A stretch of 55,866 nucleotides of DNA from Archangium sp. (GTDB lineage: Bacteria; Myxococcota; Myxococcia; Myxococcales; Myxococcaceae): the NCBI GenBank assembly GCA_030695565.1, contig JAUYRZ010000050.1:1-55866 (forward strand), given 5' to 3'. Below, in pieces: positions 17,871-26,495 of the stretch; the first letter of the stretch is position 1, and every line of letters starts with the position of its first letter. The notes beneath the pieces are model-generated. The model had not been told where the DNA came from and ran no database searches. It worked only from the letters and a program-made list of their open reading frames with translations. The translations under genes were made by a program, and so were the position numbers.

Positions 17871-18628
17871 TGCAGCGGCTTTCGTTGTGGCTGGCGCTGG
17901 CCAGCCTGGTCGCGACGCCGGTGTTTGCGGCCTCTGAAGATGAAGCAGGCGACGTCTCCGAAGTAGACAAGGACTCCTCGGGCCCGCTGAAGGATCGCGT
18001 TCGCCCGGTCTCCGGCCACCTCTTCTTGATGGATGGCCGCTTCGAAGTGAGCCCCGGTATCGGGCTCTCGTTGCGCGACGCCTTCTGGCAAAAAGTCGGC
18101 TTCGGCGCGGCGTTCACCTACCACTTCACCGAAGAGGTCGGGCTGTCGGCCCGGGCCAGCTACAACCTGGCGCTCATCTCAGGCGCAGCGCAGATCTGCG
18201 ACCCGGTCGGCGGCGGTTGTGCGACGCCCACCGAAGCCGAGCTGTCGACCTTCGACGGCCGGGCGGCGAACGTCTCCTTCGGCCGCATGTCGCTGCTGAC
18301 CAGCGTCGATCTCCAGTGGGCCCCGCTCTACGGCAAGCTCGCGTTGTTCTCGGAGAAGATCCTCAACTTCAACATGTACGTGTTGGCCGGCCCCAGCTTC
18401 CTCATGTACGGCCCGCCCGCCGCCAGCCGCTTCACTGTGGGCGGCAACGTGGGCGTGGGTTTCCGCTTCTTCTTCAACGAGTGGCTGACGCTCCGCCTCG
18501 AGGTGCGCGACGTTCTCTATTTCGAAGAGAACGACCGCGATCCCACCAAGGGCTCCTTCCGAAACCAGCTGATGACCGAGGTCGGGTTCTCGATGTTCTT
18601 CCCCACCATCTTCAAAGAGGAGGGCTGA
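17870..18628 (+). CDS. Outer-membrane beta-barrel protein, paralogue of the upstream gene
   Basis: 252 residues from the ATG at 17870, which overlaps the upstream stop (TGATG); AAGGAGG lies seven bases upstream, favouring this over the GTG at 17867. Signal peptide MQRLSLWLALASLVATPVFA. Mature strands alternate, with FEVSPGIGLSLRDAFW and VDLQWAPLYGKLALFSE matching the upstream protein. The GltA/GltB-like assignment is by layout (two barrels then a TPR protein) and fold. It sits 3 bp before the TPR gene. Confidence 0.82.
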   Translation: MQRLSLWLALASLVATPVFAASEDEAGDVSEVDKDSSGPLKDRVRPVSGHLFLMDGRFEVSPGIGLSLRDAFWQKVGFGAAFTYHFTEEVGLSARASYNLALISGAAQICDPVGGGCATPTEAELSTFDGRAANVSFGRMSLLTSVDLQWAPLYGKLALFSEKILNFNMYVLAGPSFLMYGPPAASRFTVGGNVGVGFRFFFNEWLTLRLEVRDVLYFEENDRDPTKGSFRNQLMTEVGFSMFFPTIFKEEG

Positions 18629-18631
18629 ACC

Positions 18632-20482
18632 ATGCGCCTGACTCGACTGCTCACGCTGGTGGTGGTGGCCTGCTTCGCCGCGCCGTCTTTCGCTCAGATG
18701 AACTTCGAAGGCCTCGATCTCGGGGGCGGCAAGAAGAAGGGCAAGGGCAAGAAGAAGAACGGCGACAAGAAGAGGCCGACCGAAGACAAGAAGCCCGAAG
18801 ACAACGGCGAGGTGCCGCTGCCTGAAGGGGGCCTCGATCTCTCCAAGCCCACGCCCGTCGCCGAAGAGAAGCCCAAAGACACCAAACCCGCCGCGACCAT
18901 GTCGTTCGACGCGGTCGACGTGTCGGGCAAGACGGGCGATCGCCAGAAGATGGACGCGGCGATCACCCAGTTCAAGAACGACAACTTCGAGCCGGCCGCG
19001 CTGGCGTTCTTCGACATGAGCCAGGATCCCGCGATGGCGGGGCTGGTGGTCGAGTCGGAGTACTGGCTGGGTAAGAGCCTCTACAAGCTGGGCATGTACC
19101 ACTCGTCGCTCCAGATGTTCTCCAAGGTGCTGGCGCGTGGCCCGGCCACCAAGTTCTTCAAGAGCTCGCTCGAGTGGCTGTTCTTCATCGCGCGCAAGAC
19201 CGTCAACGAGACGGTGGTGCTCGACGAGATCGCCCGCTACTCGAACTACGAGTTCCCCGAGCGCTTCCGCAACGAGTTCCGCTACCTGCTGGCCCGCTAC
19301 AACCTGGTGCGCGGCAAGGCGCTCGACGACGCGGAGCAGACCGGTGAAGCGACCAAGGCCTTCGACGAAGTGAAGCGCCTGGCCCTGATGATCCCCAGGG
19401 GCGACGTGTTCTACCCGCGCGCGAAGTACCTCGAGGGGCTCGCCTACTTCCGCGAGAACAAGCTGGAGACCGCGCTGGAGGCGATGAAGGAGGTGGTTCG
19501 CTCCACCCGCCAGGCCGAAGGGCCGACCACCGCCGAGAGCAAGCAGCTCAAGGCGCTGCGCGAGATGGCCTTCATGCAGCTGGCCCGCACCCACTACGGC
19601 GCCAAGCAGAACCGCTACGCCATCACCTACTTCGACAAGATCGAGCGCGGCGGCGTGCAGTGGCTCGAGTCGTTGTTCGAGGCCTCGTGGGCGCATTACC
19701 GCATCGGTCAGTACGAGCAGGCGCTGGGTAACCTCATCACCCTGAGCTCCCCGTTCTTTCGCGACGAGTACTTCCCCGAAGCGCTCATCTTGAAGGCGGT
19801 CGTCTACTTCGAGAACTGCCGCTACCGCGAGTCGCTCACCATCATCGAAGACTTCGAGAGCATCTACGGGCCCGTGCAGGACGAGCTCGACGTGCTGGTG
19901 AACAAGAACATGGAAGCGACCGAGTACTTCAACGTGCTCGACGAGGTTCGCAAGAAGAACAAGGCGGGCCAGAAGCTCAAGGGCACCGACGAGATCCTCG
20001 AGCGCATCTTGAACCTCGCGCTCACCGACAAGGACCTCAAGAAGACGGTCGACTCGATCGCTGAGCTGGAGACCGAGATGGATGCCGTGGGCGAGAAGGG
20101 TGACACCTTCAAGTACTCAAATCTCTCCAAGCAGCTCATCGAGCGGCTCAAGGATCAGCGCCAGGGTCTCATCGGCAAGGCCGGCCTGATGGCCAAGGCC
20201 AAGCTCGACTTCGAGCTGGGTCAGCTCAAGACGCTCCGCGCGAACGGTCTGCGTATCAAGTTCGAGACCACGTCGATGGAGAAGGAGTTCCTCGAGGAGA
20301 TGCTCAAGGCCGGTGGCCAGCAGTCGGTGGTCAAGAAATACAAGTACCGCACCGACGTGTCTGACGATCAGCTGTACTGGCCCTACGTCGGTGAGTACTG
20401 GCGCGACGAGCTGGGCACCTACCAGTACACCCTGACCAAGGGCTGCATCGACCGCGACGGCGCCAACAAGCAGAAGGAGTGA
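18632..20482 (+). CDS. Periplasmic TPR protein, GltC-like
   Basis: 616 residues with signal peptide MRLTRLLTLVVVACFAAPSFA. The mature protein starts QMNFEGLDLGG, followed by a very Lys/Gly-rich linker, a second MSFDAVDVSG motif near residue 90, then TPR-like helices (about 105-480) and a C-terminal region with a charged helical stretch. Two outer-membrane barrels followed by a periplasmic TPR protein is the arrangement of GltA, GltB and GltC in Myxococcus gliding machinery. Non-gliding relatives also keep such genes, so motility is not proven. plsX follows immediately. Confidence 0.82.
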   Translation: MRLTRLLTLVVVACFAAPSFAQMNFEGLDLGGGKKKGKGKKKNGDKKRPTEDKKPEDNGEVPLPEGGLDLSKPTPVAEEKPKDTKPAATMSFDAVDVSGKTGDRQKMDAAITQFKNDNFEPAALAFFDMSQDPAMAGLVVESEYWLGKSLYKLGMYHSSLQMFSKVLARGPATKFFKSSLEWLFFIARKTVNETVVLDEIARYSNYEFPERFRNEFRYLLARYNLVRGKALDDAEQTGEATKAFDEVKRLALMIPRGDVFYPRAKYLEGLAYFRENKLETALEAMKEVVRSTRQAEGPTTAESKQLKALREMAFMQLARTHYGAKQNRYAITYFDKIERGGVQWLESLFEASWAHYRIGQYEQALGNLITLSSPFFRDEYFPEALILKAVVYFENCRYRESLTIIEDFESIYGPVQDELDVLVNKNMEATEYFNVLDEVRKKNKAGQKLKGTDEILERILNLALTDKDLKKTVDSIAELETEMDAVGEKGDTFKYSNLSKQLIERLKDQRQGLIGKAGLMAKAKLDFELGQLKTLRANGLRIKFETTSMEKEFLEEMLKAGGQQSVVKKYKYRTDVSDDQLYWPYVGEYWRDELGTYQYTLTKGCIDRDGANKQKE

Positions 20483-20487
20483 CCAGC

Positions 20488-21519
20488 GTGAGCCAGCGGC
20501 CGGTCACCATCGCGTTCGATGTGATGGGGGGCGATCACGGCCCGCTGGAGATCGTGCGGGGCGCGGCGCAGTTGACGCTCGACACCCCGCACATTCACGC
20601 CCTCCTGGTGGGCGATCGCGCGCTCATCGATCAGGCGCTGAGCCAGGTGAAGCACCACGCCGAGCGGGTGGCGGTGCATCACGCGGCCGACTTCGTGGGC
20701 ATGCACGAGAAGCCCAACGCCGCGCTGGAGAGCAAGCCCGATTGCTCGGTGATGGTGGCCGCGCGGCTGGTGCGTGAAGGAGAAGCCGACGCGATGGTCT
20801 CGGCCGGCAACACCGGGGCAGGCGTACTCGCGTGCGCGCGCAACTTCAGCCTCATTCCCGGGGTGCGGCGCGCGGCGCTGGCCACCGTGTACCCGACGGC
20901 CGTCGGCCGCGGCGAGAAGAACGATCCGTTCAGCCTCATCCTCGACGTGGGCGCCACCGTCGATGCGTCGGCCGATGATCTGGTGGCCTTCGCCATCATG
21001 GGCTCGGCGTACGCGCGCATCATCTCGAAGAACGAGCACCCCACCGTGGCGCTGCTCTCCAACGGCACCGAGGCGCAGAAGGGCCCGGCGCGCGTGGTGG
21101 AGGCGAACCAGAAGCTGCAGCACATCGCGGGCCTGCGCTTCATCGGCAACGTGGAGGGCGTCGACATTCCCAAGGGCACCGCCGACGTCGTGGTGTGCGA
21201 CGGCTTCGTGGGCAACGTGTGCCTCAAGATGCTGGAGGGCGTGAGCGAGACGGTGATCGAGCTCGCCCGCTACGCGTACAAAGAAAAGCTGCTCTGGCGG
21301 GCGGGGCTGGCGATGCTCTCGTCAGGCATCGAGCGGATCAAAGAGGTGACCGACTGGGAGCAGTACGGCGGCGCGCCGATTCTCGGGTTCGATCGACTCT
21401 TCATCAAGGCGCATGGGCGCTCGAAGTCGCGGGCCATCACCAACGCGGGGAAGGTGGCGGCCCGGGCCGTATCGAAAGACCTCGCGAACGCGATTCAAGG
21501 CATGCTCCCGAAGGCGTGA
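20488..21519 (+). CDS. plsX: Phosphate acyltransferase PlsX
   Basis: 343 residues from the GTG at 20488 (AGGAG eight bases upstream; the in-frame GTG at 20479 overlaps that site). PlsX converts acyl-ACP and phosphate into acyl-phosphate for phospholipid synthesis. Family features seen: IAFDVMGGDHGP at the N-terminus, VSAGNTGA, and VCDGFVGNV. It directly follows the Glt-like genes and overlaps the next gene by four bases. The usual partners fabH, fabD and rpmF are not in this window. Confidence 0.96.
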   Translation: MSQRPVTIAFDVMGGDHGPLEIVRGAAQLTLDTPHIHALLVGDRALIDQALSQVKHHAERVAVHHAADFVGMHEKPNAALESKPDCSVMVAARLVREGEADAMVSAGNTGAGVLACARNFSLIPGVRRAALATVYPTAVGRGEKNDPFSLILDVGATVDASADDLVAFAIMGSAYARIISKNEHPTVALLSNGTEAQKGPARVVEANQKLQHIAGLRFIGNVEGVDIPKGTADVVVCDGFVGNVCLKMLEGVSETVIELARYAYKEKLLWRAGLAMLSSGIERIKEVTDWEQYGGAPILGFDRLFIKAHGRSKSRAITNAGKVAARAVSKDLANAIQGMLPKA

Positions 21520-22541
21520 ACGAGCTCGAACCAAAGCTTCCCGTGCGGCGCATCTACCGCTGGGATCTCGACAAGACGTACCTGCAGACGGACTTCGACA
21601 CCTTCCGTCAGCTGGTGCGCACGGCGTTCCAGAAAGCCCACGAGAAGAAGGCCATCCCCGGGGCGGCGGCGCTCATTCGTGAGCTGCGCGCTTCGGGTGA
21701 TTCGCGGCTGTGCATCGTCTCGGGCAGCCCCACCCAGATGCGCACCGTGCTCACCGAGAAGCTCAAGCTCGACGGCGTGGAGTTCGACGAGCTGGTGCTC
21801 AAGGACAACCTGCGCAATCTGGTGCGGGGTCGGTTCAAGGCGATGCGCGGGCAGGTCGGCTACAAGTTGCCGGTGCTGCTCGAGAGCCGCGCGCGTGCGC
21901 CGGTGGAGGCCGAAGAGGTGCTCTTCGGCGACGACGCCGAGGCCGACGCCTTCATCTATTCGCTCTACGCCGACATGGTGGCCCACCGGGTGTCTGAGCC
22001 CGTGGTGCACCGCGTGCTCGAGGCGGCTGAGGTCTACAGCGACGACATCGAGCGGGTGATCAAGCAGTGGAAGGAGATCCCCCAGGCCGACCCCGTGCGG
22101 CGGATCTTCATCAACCTCGATCGCCTCACGCCGCCCGCCGCGTTCGCGCACTACGGGGCGCGGGTGGTGCCGATCTTCAATTATTTCCAGGCGGCGCTGG
22201 TGCTGCTGGGCGACAAACACCTCACCGCGCCCCAGGTGCTCAGGGTGATGATCGAGTTGGTGCAGACGTCGGGCTACAACCTGCTGACGCTCTCGAACTC
22301 GTTTCAGGACCTGCTGCGGCGCGGCCTGCCCATCGCGGGCGTGGCCGAAGCCCTGCTCGAGGCGTTGCAGGGGCCGGCCGCCGTGTTCCAGATGGTGCGC
22401 CCGGTGCCCGACATCATCGCGGCGTTCAGCAAGCGGGTGGTGGCCCTGGGCGCTCAGCCGCCGCCGCCCAAACACAGAGACATCGACTACCTGTCACTGC
22501 TCGACGACGCCCGGCCGCGAACTCACAAGAAGCGACGCTAG
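21516..22541 (+). CDS. HAD-like / App1-type phosphatase-like protein
   Basis: 341 residues from a GTG overlapping the plsX stop. The N-terminus IYRWDLDKTYL gives the HAD nucleophile pattern DxD-K-T, VSGSPTQ resembles motif II, a Lys lies in LVLKDN, and FGDDAEADAFIY fits motif IV. This is close to the App1/DUF2183 phosphatidate-phosphatase catalytic class; coupling to plsX makes a lipid-phosphate substrate attractive, but that is inference. The C-terminal 150 residues are helical and unassigned. Confidence 0.7.
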   Translation: MNELEPKLPVRRIYRWDLDKTYLQTDFDTFRQLVRTAFQKAHEKKAIPGAAALIRELRASGDSRLCIVSGSPTQMRTVLTEKLKLDGVEFDELVLKDNLRNLVRGRFKAMRGQVGYKLPVLLESRARAPVEAEEVLFGDDAEADAFIYSLYADMVAHRVSEPVVHRVLEAAEVYSDDIERVIKQWKEIPQADPVRRIFINLDRLTPPAAFAHYGARVVPIFNYFQAALVLLGDKHLTAPQVLRVMIELVQTSGYNLLTLSNSFQDLLRRGLPIAGVAEALLEALQGPAAVFQMVRPVPDIIAAFSKRVVALGAQPPPPKHRDIDYLSLLDDARPRTHKKRR

Positions 22542-22542
22542 C

Positions 22543-22577
22543 GCCCCCTCTCCCGAACCGACGGGAGAGGGGGCTTT
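22543..22577 (+). terminator. Perfect 12-bp hairpin with short T tract (repeat-family member)
   Basis: GCCCCCTCTCCC and GGGAGAGGGGGC flank an 8-base loop, followed by CTTTC. It lies two bases after the HAD-like stop, closing the beta-barrel-plsX operon. It belongs to the same palindromic repeat family, which here probably serves as a terminator. Confidence 0.6.
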
Positions 22578-22686
22578 CAGCGCTGGCCTCTCCCCCTCCT
22601 TTTCGGGGTATAGGGAACGCGCACCTCGTGACGGCCCCGGCTCTTCAGCCATGCGGCTTTGCGATCGGGGCTGCGTCAGGAACGTG

Positions 22687-24213
22687 ATGACCACCGACAA
22701 CTCCGCCACCTCCGCGTCGCAAGACACCGCGCGTGAGGAGACGAACGCCCCCCCCCAGTCCGCCGAAGCAGCCGCGGCCGCCCACGCCAACCGAGGCCCC
22801 GACATCGAGCCGGAGCGACTCGATCCCGATGCGGTGCGCGTGTTGCTCCGCCTTCGCCAGCACGGCCATGAGGCGTACCTGGTCGGCGGCTGCGTGCGCG
22901 ACCTGCTGATCGGCCACGAGCCCAAAGACTTCGACATCGCCACCAGCGCGACGCCGAACCAGGTGAAGGGCCTCTTCCGCAACTGCCGCCTCATCGGGCG
23001 CCGTTTCCGCCTCGCCCACGTGTACTTCAAGGGCGGGAAGATCCTCGAGGTCTCCACCTTCCGCGCGATGCCCACCATCGTCGAGGAGCCGCAGCCTTCT
23101 GAAGCGGCTGAAGGCGAAGTGCACTCGGAGGGTACCGAGCACATCGCCGTCGCCGACGCCGAAGCGCTCGACGCAGTGGAGGAGGGTGTCGAAGTGCCCT
23201 CCACCCCGGTCGCCGACGTGCAGGACGAAGTGGAGGAAGCGCCCGACCTGCTGATTACCGAAGACAACACCTTCGGCACCGCGGTCGAAGACGCGCGCCG
23301 CCGCGACTTCACCATCAACGGCCTGTTCTACGAGCCGTCGGTCGGTCGCGTGTACGACTACGTCAACGGCCTGCGCGATCTGGCTCGCCGCGAGATCCGC
23401 ACCATCGGCGACCCCGAGGTGCGCATGCGCGAAGACCCCGTGCGCATCCTGCGAGCCGTTCGTTTCGCCGGGAAGCTCGGCCTGGACATCGAGTCGCGCA
23501 CCTACGCCGCCATGGAAGGCGCGGTGGAAGATCTTCAACGCTGCTCCGCGCCCCGGTTGCTCGAGGAGACCTTCCGCCTGCTGCGGGGTGGGTACGCGAG
23601 GCCCGCGCTTCAGCTGGTCGGTGCGCTCGATGCGCTGCGCTCGCTGCTGCCGCCCGTGCACGAGTACATCGCGGGCCAGGACGTCGAAGGCCAGACTGAG
23701 TACTGGCGCTTCGTCGACGCGATGGATGCGTCGGTGCGCCGCAAGGCCAACTTCGACGACTCGATGCTGCTGGCGAGCATCCTGCTCCCGATCTCGCTCG
23801 ACGAGCCGGAGCAGGCAGGCGCCGATGACGAGAACGGCAAGCCGCCCACCGTGGCGCAGGCCATCGAGCAGCTGCTCTCGGAGCTGGTGCAGAAGGCGCG
23901 GTTGCCCCGCCGCATCGCGGAACGTTGCCGGATGATCCTGATGGCGCAGCGCACGCTCGCCGGGTTGCGCCGCCGCCGTGGTGGCCTGATGGGTTTCCGC
24001 GGGCACCCGCTCTTCAATGAGTCGTTGGCCGTCTTCGAGGTGTGGGTCGCCGCGACGGGCGAGCACCAGGAGCAGCTCGAGAAGTGGAAGACCGGCGCCG
24101 CTCCGCAGCCGACCAGTGATGCACCCGGTCCCCGTCGCCGCCGCCGTCGTCGCCGTCGTGGCGGTGGGGGTGAGGCTGGTGGTCCGCCTGCTTCTTCTCC
24201 CACCTCGGAGTGA
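22687..24213 (+). CDS. pcnB: Poly(A) polymerase I (PcnB-type nucleotidyltransferase)
   Basis: 508 residues from the ATG at 22687 (AGGAA upstream). Class II nucleotidyltransferase: LVGGCVRDLLIG, catalytic DFDIAT near residue 82, the EVSTFRA strand, RRRDFTINGLFYEP (poly(A)-polymerase-like form), and the EDPVRILRAVRFAGKLGLDIE helix. It adds 3' A tails to RNA, promoting decay. Unusual: an acidic insert of about 65 residues (about 128-192) in the palm domain, and a C-terminal run of nine Arg followed by a Gly-rich end. A CCA-adding role is possible but less likely. The stop overlaps the next start. Confidence 0.9.
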   Translation: MTTDNSATSASQDTAREETNAPPQSAEAAAAAHANRGPDIEPERLDPDAVRVLLRLRQHGHEAYLVGGCVRDLLIGHEPKDFDIATSATPNQVKGLFRNCRLIGRRFRLAHVYFKGGKILEVSTFRAMPTIVEEPQPSEAAEGEVHSEGTEHIAVADAEALDAVEEGVEVPSTPVADVQDEVEEAPDLLITEDNTFGTAVEDARRRDFTINGLFYEPSVGRVYDYVNGLRDLARREIRTIGDPEVRMREDPVRILRAVRFAGKLGLDIESRTYAAMEGAVEDLQRCSAPRLLEETFRLLRGGYARPALQLVGALDALRSLLPPVHEYIAGQDVEGQTEYWRFVDAMDASVRRKANFDDSMLLASILLPISLDEPEQAGADDENGKPPTVAQAIEQLLSELVQKARLPRRIAERCRMILMAQRTLAGLRRRRGGLMGFRGHPLFNESLAVFEVWVAATGEHQEQLEKWKTGAAPQPTSDAPGPRRRRRRRRRGGGGEAGGPPASSPTSE

Positions 24214-24734
24214 ACCCGATTGTCCACGCCGAGCTCTCCTGGCTCGGCGCGCAGAAGCTCGCGGATCGGCGTGATCGCATTCTGGTCACGCTCGCGGGCG
24301 TGCTGCCGGATCTCGACGGGCTGACGCTGCTGGCCGGAGAGGAGCTCTACGGTCAGTGGCACCACGTGCTCACGCACGGCATTTTTTCGGCGCTGGCCAT
24401 CTCGGCCGGGCTGGCGGTGATGGCGAAGCGCAGGTGGGCCGTGTTCGGTCTCGCGCTCGCGGCGTTCCACCTGCACCTGCTGTGCGATCTCGCGGGCAGC
24501 GGGCCGGGGTGGCCGATCTCCTACCTGTGGCCCCTCAGCACAGAGCAGCTGATGTGGAGCGGACAGTGGAACCTGGCCAGCTGGCAGAACACCCTCATCG
24601 GCCTCAGCGCGACCATGGCGGTGTTGGCCTGCGCGCTGCCGTTCGGGAGAACCGCGGTCGAGCTCTTCTCCCTGAAAGCCGACGGCAAAGTCGTCGCCGC
24701 GCTGCGCAATCGCTTCAAGTCACGCGCTCCCTGA
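24210..24734 (+). CDS. YdjM-like inner-membrane metal-dependent hydrolase
   Basis: 174 residues from a GTG overlapping the pcnB stop. It matches the YdjM/LexA-regulated membrane-hydrolase family: PIVHAELSWLGA, LAGVLPDLDGL, HHVLTHGIF and HLHLLCDL supply the conserved His/Asp ligands, with several membrane helices between them. The true activity of the family is not settled. Confidence 0.85.
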   Translation: MNPIVHAELSWLGAQKLADRRDRILVTLAGVLPDLDGLTLLAGEELYGQWHHVLTHGIFSALAISAGLAVMAKRRWAVFGLALAAFHLHLLCDLAGSGPGWPISYLWPLSTEQLMWSGQWNLASWQNTLIGLSATMAVLACALPFGRTAVELFSLKADGKVVAALRNRFKSRAP

Positions 24735-24735
24735 A

Positions 24736-24773
24736 CTCCCTCTCCCCGAGGGGGAGAGGGTCGGGGAGAGGGC
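24736..24773. repeat. GC-rich palindromic repeat, 10-bp perfect stem
   Basis: CCCTCTCCCC GAG GGGGAGAGGG followed by TCGGGGAGAGGG, directly after the YdjM-like stop. Confidence 0.75.
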
Positions 24774-24838
24774 TGACGAAAAGAGTGCTCCCCAGTCACA
24801 GGCCAGCGCGAGCGGATCGCCCACCCTTACTGCTGACG

Positions 24839-25165
24839 ATGCCAACCTATTTGACCCGCTTCAGCTACGCGCCTGCGACCTGGGCGAAGCTCATGCAGCG
24901 CCCCGAAGATCGCAGCGCCGCCGCCAAGCAGTACATCGAAGCCAGCGGAGGGAAGCTGCACGGCTTCTGGTACGCGTTCGGCGAGCACGATGGCGTCATC
25001 CTGTGGGACGCGCCTGACAACGTCTCCATGGCTGCCACTGCGTTGGCGATCACCGCAGGTGGCGCGCTGACCTCGATGCAGACGACTCCGTTGATGAGCG
25101 TGGAAGACACGCTGAAGGCGCTGCAGAAGGCGTCGACCATCAAGTACCGAGCGCCCGGCACCTGA
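24839..25165 (+). CDS. GYD domain protein
   Basis: 108 residues from the ATG at 24839. The pattern MPTYLTRFSYAP, AAKQYIEASGGKLHGFWYAFGEHDGVILWDAPD and AATALAITAGGALTSMQTTPLMS is that of GYD-domain proteins, a small ferredoxin-like (Dabb-type) fold whose function is unknown. It ends one base before the convergent dinB. Confidence 0.88.
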   Translation: MPTYLTRFSYAPATWAKLMQRPEDRSAAAKQYIEASGGKLHGFWYAFGEHDGVILWDAPDNVSMAATALAITAGGALTSMQTTPLMSVEDTLKALQKASTIKYRAPGT

Positions 25166-25166
25166 T

Positions 25167-26453
25167 CTAACTGTCTTCTGGAGGCAGCTCCTCATCGCGC
25201 TCGAAGCGGGGCTGCTGCTCACGCCGTTCTCTCTCCGCCCGAGCGGCCGTCTCGCGTTTGTCCTCCGAATAAAAGCCATCGCGAGCCTCATCCGGATCAT
25301 CTTCACGAAGGTCGGCCGTCACCACCGCCTTGTTCCCGAACTTCGAGGCGATCGCATCGAGCGCGAGGTTCAACTTCTCGCTCTTCTTCGGAGGCTCCTC
25401 CGCGGCGAACAACCCGAGCTGATCCTCGCCGCCCACCAGCTCCTGACCGGAGACGCCGGTGAGCCGAATGCGCCGCCGCAGATCGGCCTTCTGCAGCAGG
25501 GTCAGCGCTTCCCGGTACAGCTGCTGCCCATCATCCGTCGCGCTCGCCAGGGTCACCCGCCGGGTGATCTGCGTGAAGTCCGAATACTTCACCGTCAGCT
25601 GAACGCAGCGCGCCTTGAGGCCACACTTCCGCAAGCGTCTTCCCACGCGCAGCGCCTGCGAGTGCAGATGCGGCTTGAGCGGCGCTTCACCGAGCAGGTC
25701 TTCTTCGAACGTGTCCTGGGCGCCGACCGATTTCGCGTACCGATCCGGCACCACCACGCGCTGGTCGATGCCACGCGAGAGATCCCAGAAGTGCTGCGCA
25801 GACGAGCCCAGCCGCGCCGCGAGCCACTCCAGCTCGTGCGAGGCGACGTCACCGATGGTGTGGAGCCCGTGCTTCTTGAGCACCTCTTCGGTCTTCGGCC
25901 CCACGCCCCACAGCCGGGAAATCGGCAGCGGCGCGAGAAAGGCGCGTGCAGTGCCCGGCGCGACCTCGTGCTGGCCGTTGGGCTTGGCGAAGTCAGAGGC
26001 GATCTTCGCCACGAACTTCACCTCGGCGATGCCGGCCGAAGCGGGCAGCTCGATCTCGTTGCGGATCTCTTCGCGAATGCGCTTGGCGATCTGGCCGACG
26101 GTGCCGAACAGGCCCAGCGAGCCCGTCACGTCGAGGAACGCCTCGTCGAGTGAGAGCGGCTCGATCAGCGGCGTGTAGCGCTCGAAGATCCGGAAGACCG
26201 CTTCGCTCGCGTCGACGTAGGCGGAGAAGCGGGGTGGCACCACGATCGCGCGGGGAGCGAGTTTGATGGCGCGCGCCATGGGGATCGCGCTGCGCACTCC
26301 GAAGGGGCGCACTTCGTAGGAGGCCGCGAGCACCACGCCGCGTTGCGGGTGACCTCCGACGATGACCGGCTTGCCGCGGAGCTCGGGCGCGTCTCGTTGT
26401 TCGACGGACGCGTAGAAGGCGTCCATGTCGATGTGAATGATGGCTCCGGTCAT
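25167..26453 (-). CDS. dinB: DNA polymerase IV (Y-family)
   Basis: 428 residues. Catalytic residues are visible: IIHIDMDAFYASVEQ at the start and PLSLDEAFLDVTGS near residue 100. Little-finger motifs follow. A perfect sliding-clamp-binding motif QLGLF lies near residue 346, ahead of an unusually long charged C-terminal tail (DLREDDPDEARD onward) that has no assigned role. It performs low-fidelity translesion synthesis. It is the last gene of a leftward group with the pseudouridine synthase and kinase, separated by a repeat copy. Confidence 0.96.
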   Translation of the reverse strand: MTGAIIHIDMDAFYASVEQRDAPELRGKPVIVGGHPQRGVVLAASYEVRPFGVRSAIPMARAIKLAPRAIVVPPRFSAYVDASEAVFRIFERYTPLIEPLSLDEAFLDVTGSLGLFGTVGQIAKRIREEIRNEIELPASAGIAEVKFVAKIASDFAKPNGQHEVAPGTARAFLAPLPISRLWGVGPKTEEVLKKHGLHTIGDVASHELEWLAARLGSSAQHFWDLSRGIDQRVVVPDRYAKSVGAQDTFEEDLLGEAPLKPHLHSQALRVGRRLRKCGLKARCVQLTVKYSDFTQITRRVTLASATDDGQQLYREALTLLQKADLRRRIRLTGVSGQELVGGEDQLGLFAAEEPPKKSEKLNLALDAIASKFGNKAVVTADLREDDPDEARDGFYSEDKRETAARAERERREQQPRFERDEELPPEDS

Positions 26454-26456
26454 TCG

Positions 26457-26494
26457 GCCCTCACCCCGACCCTCCCCCGAAGGGAGCGGGAGGC
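26457..26494. repeat. GC-rich palindromic repeat, degenerate copy
   Basis: CCCTCACCCCGACCCTCCCC with a partial right arm GGGAGCGGGAGG, between dinB and the upstream pseudouridine synthase gene. Confidence 0.55.
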
Positions 26495-26495
26495 A

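Noticed and set aside
21195-21515. N-terminal extension of the HAD-like gene into plsX
   Set aside because: It overlaps the conserved plsX C-terminus; the GTG at 21516 is coupled to the plsX stop.
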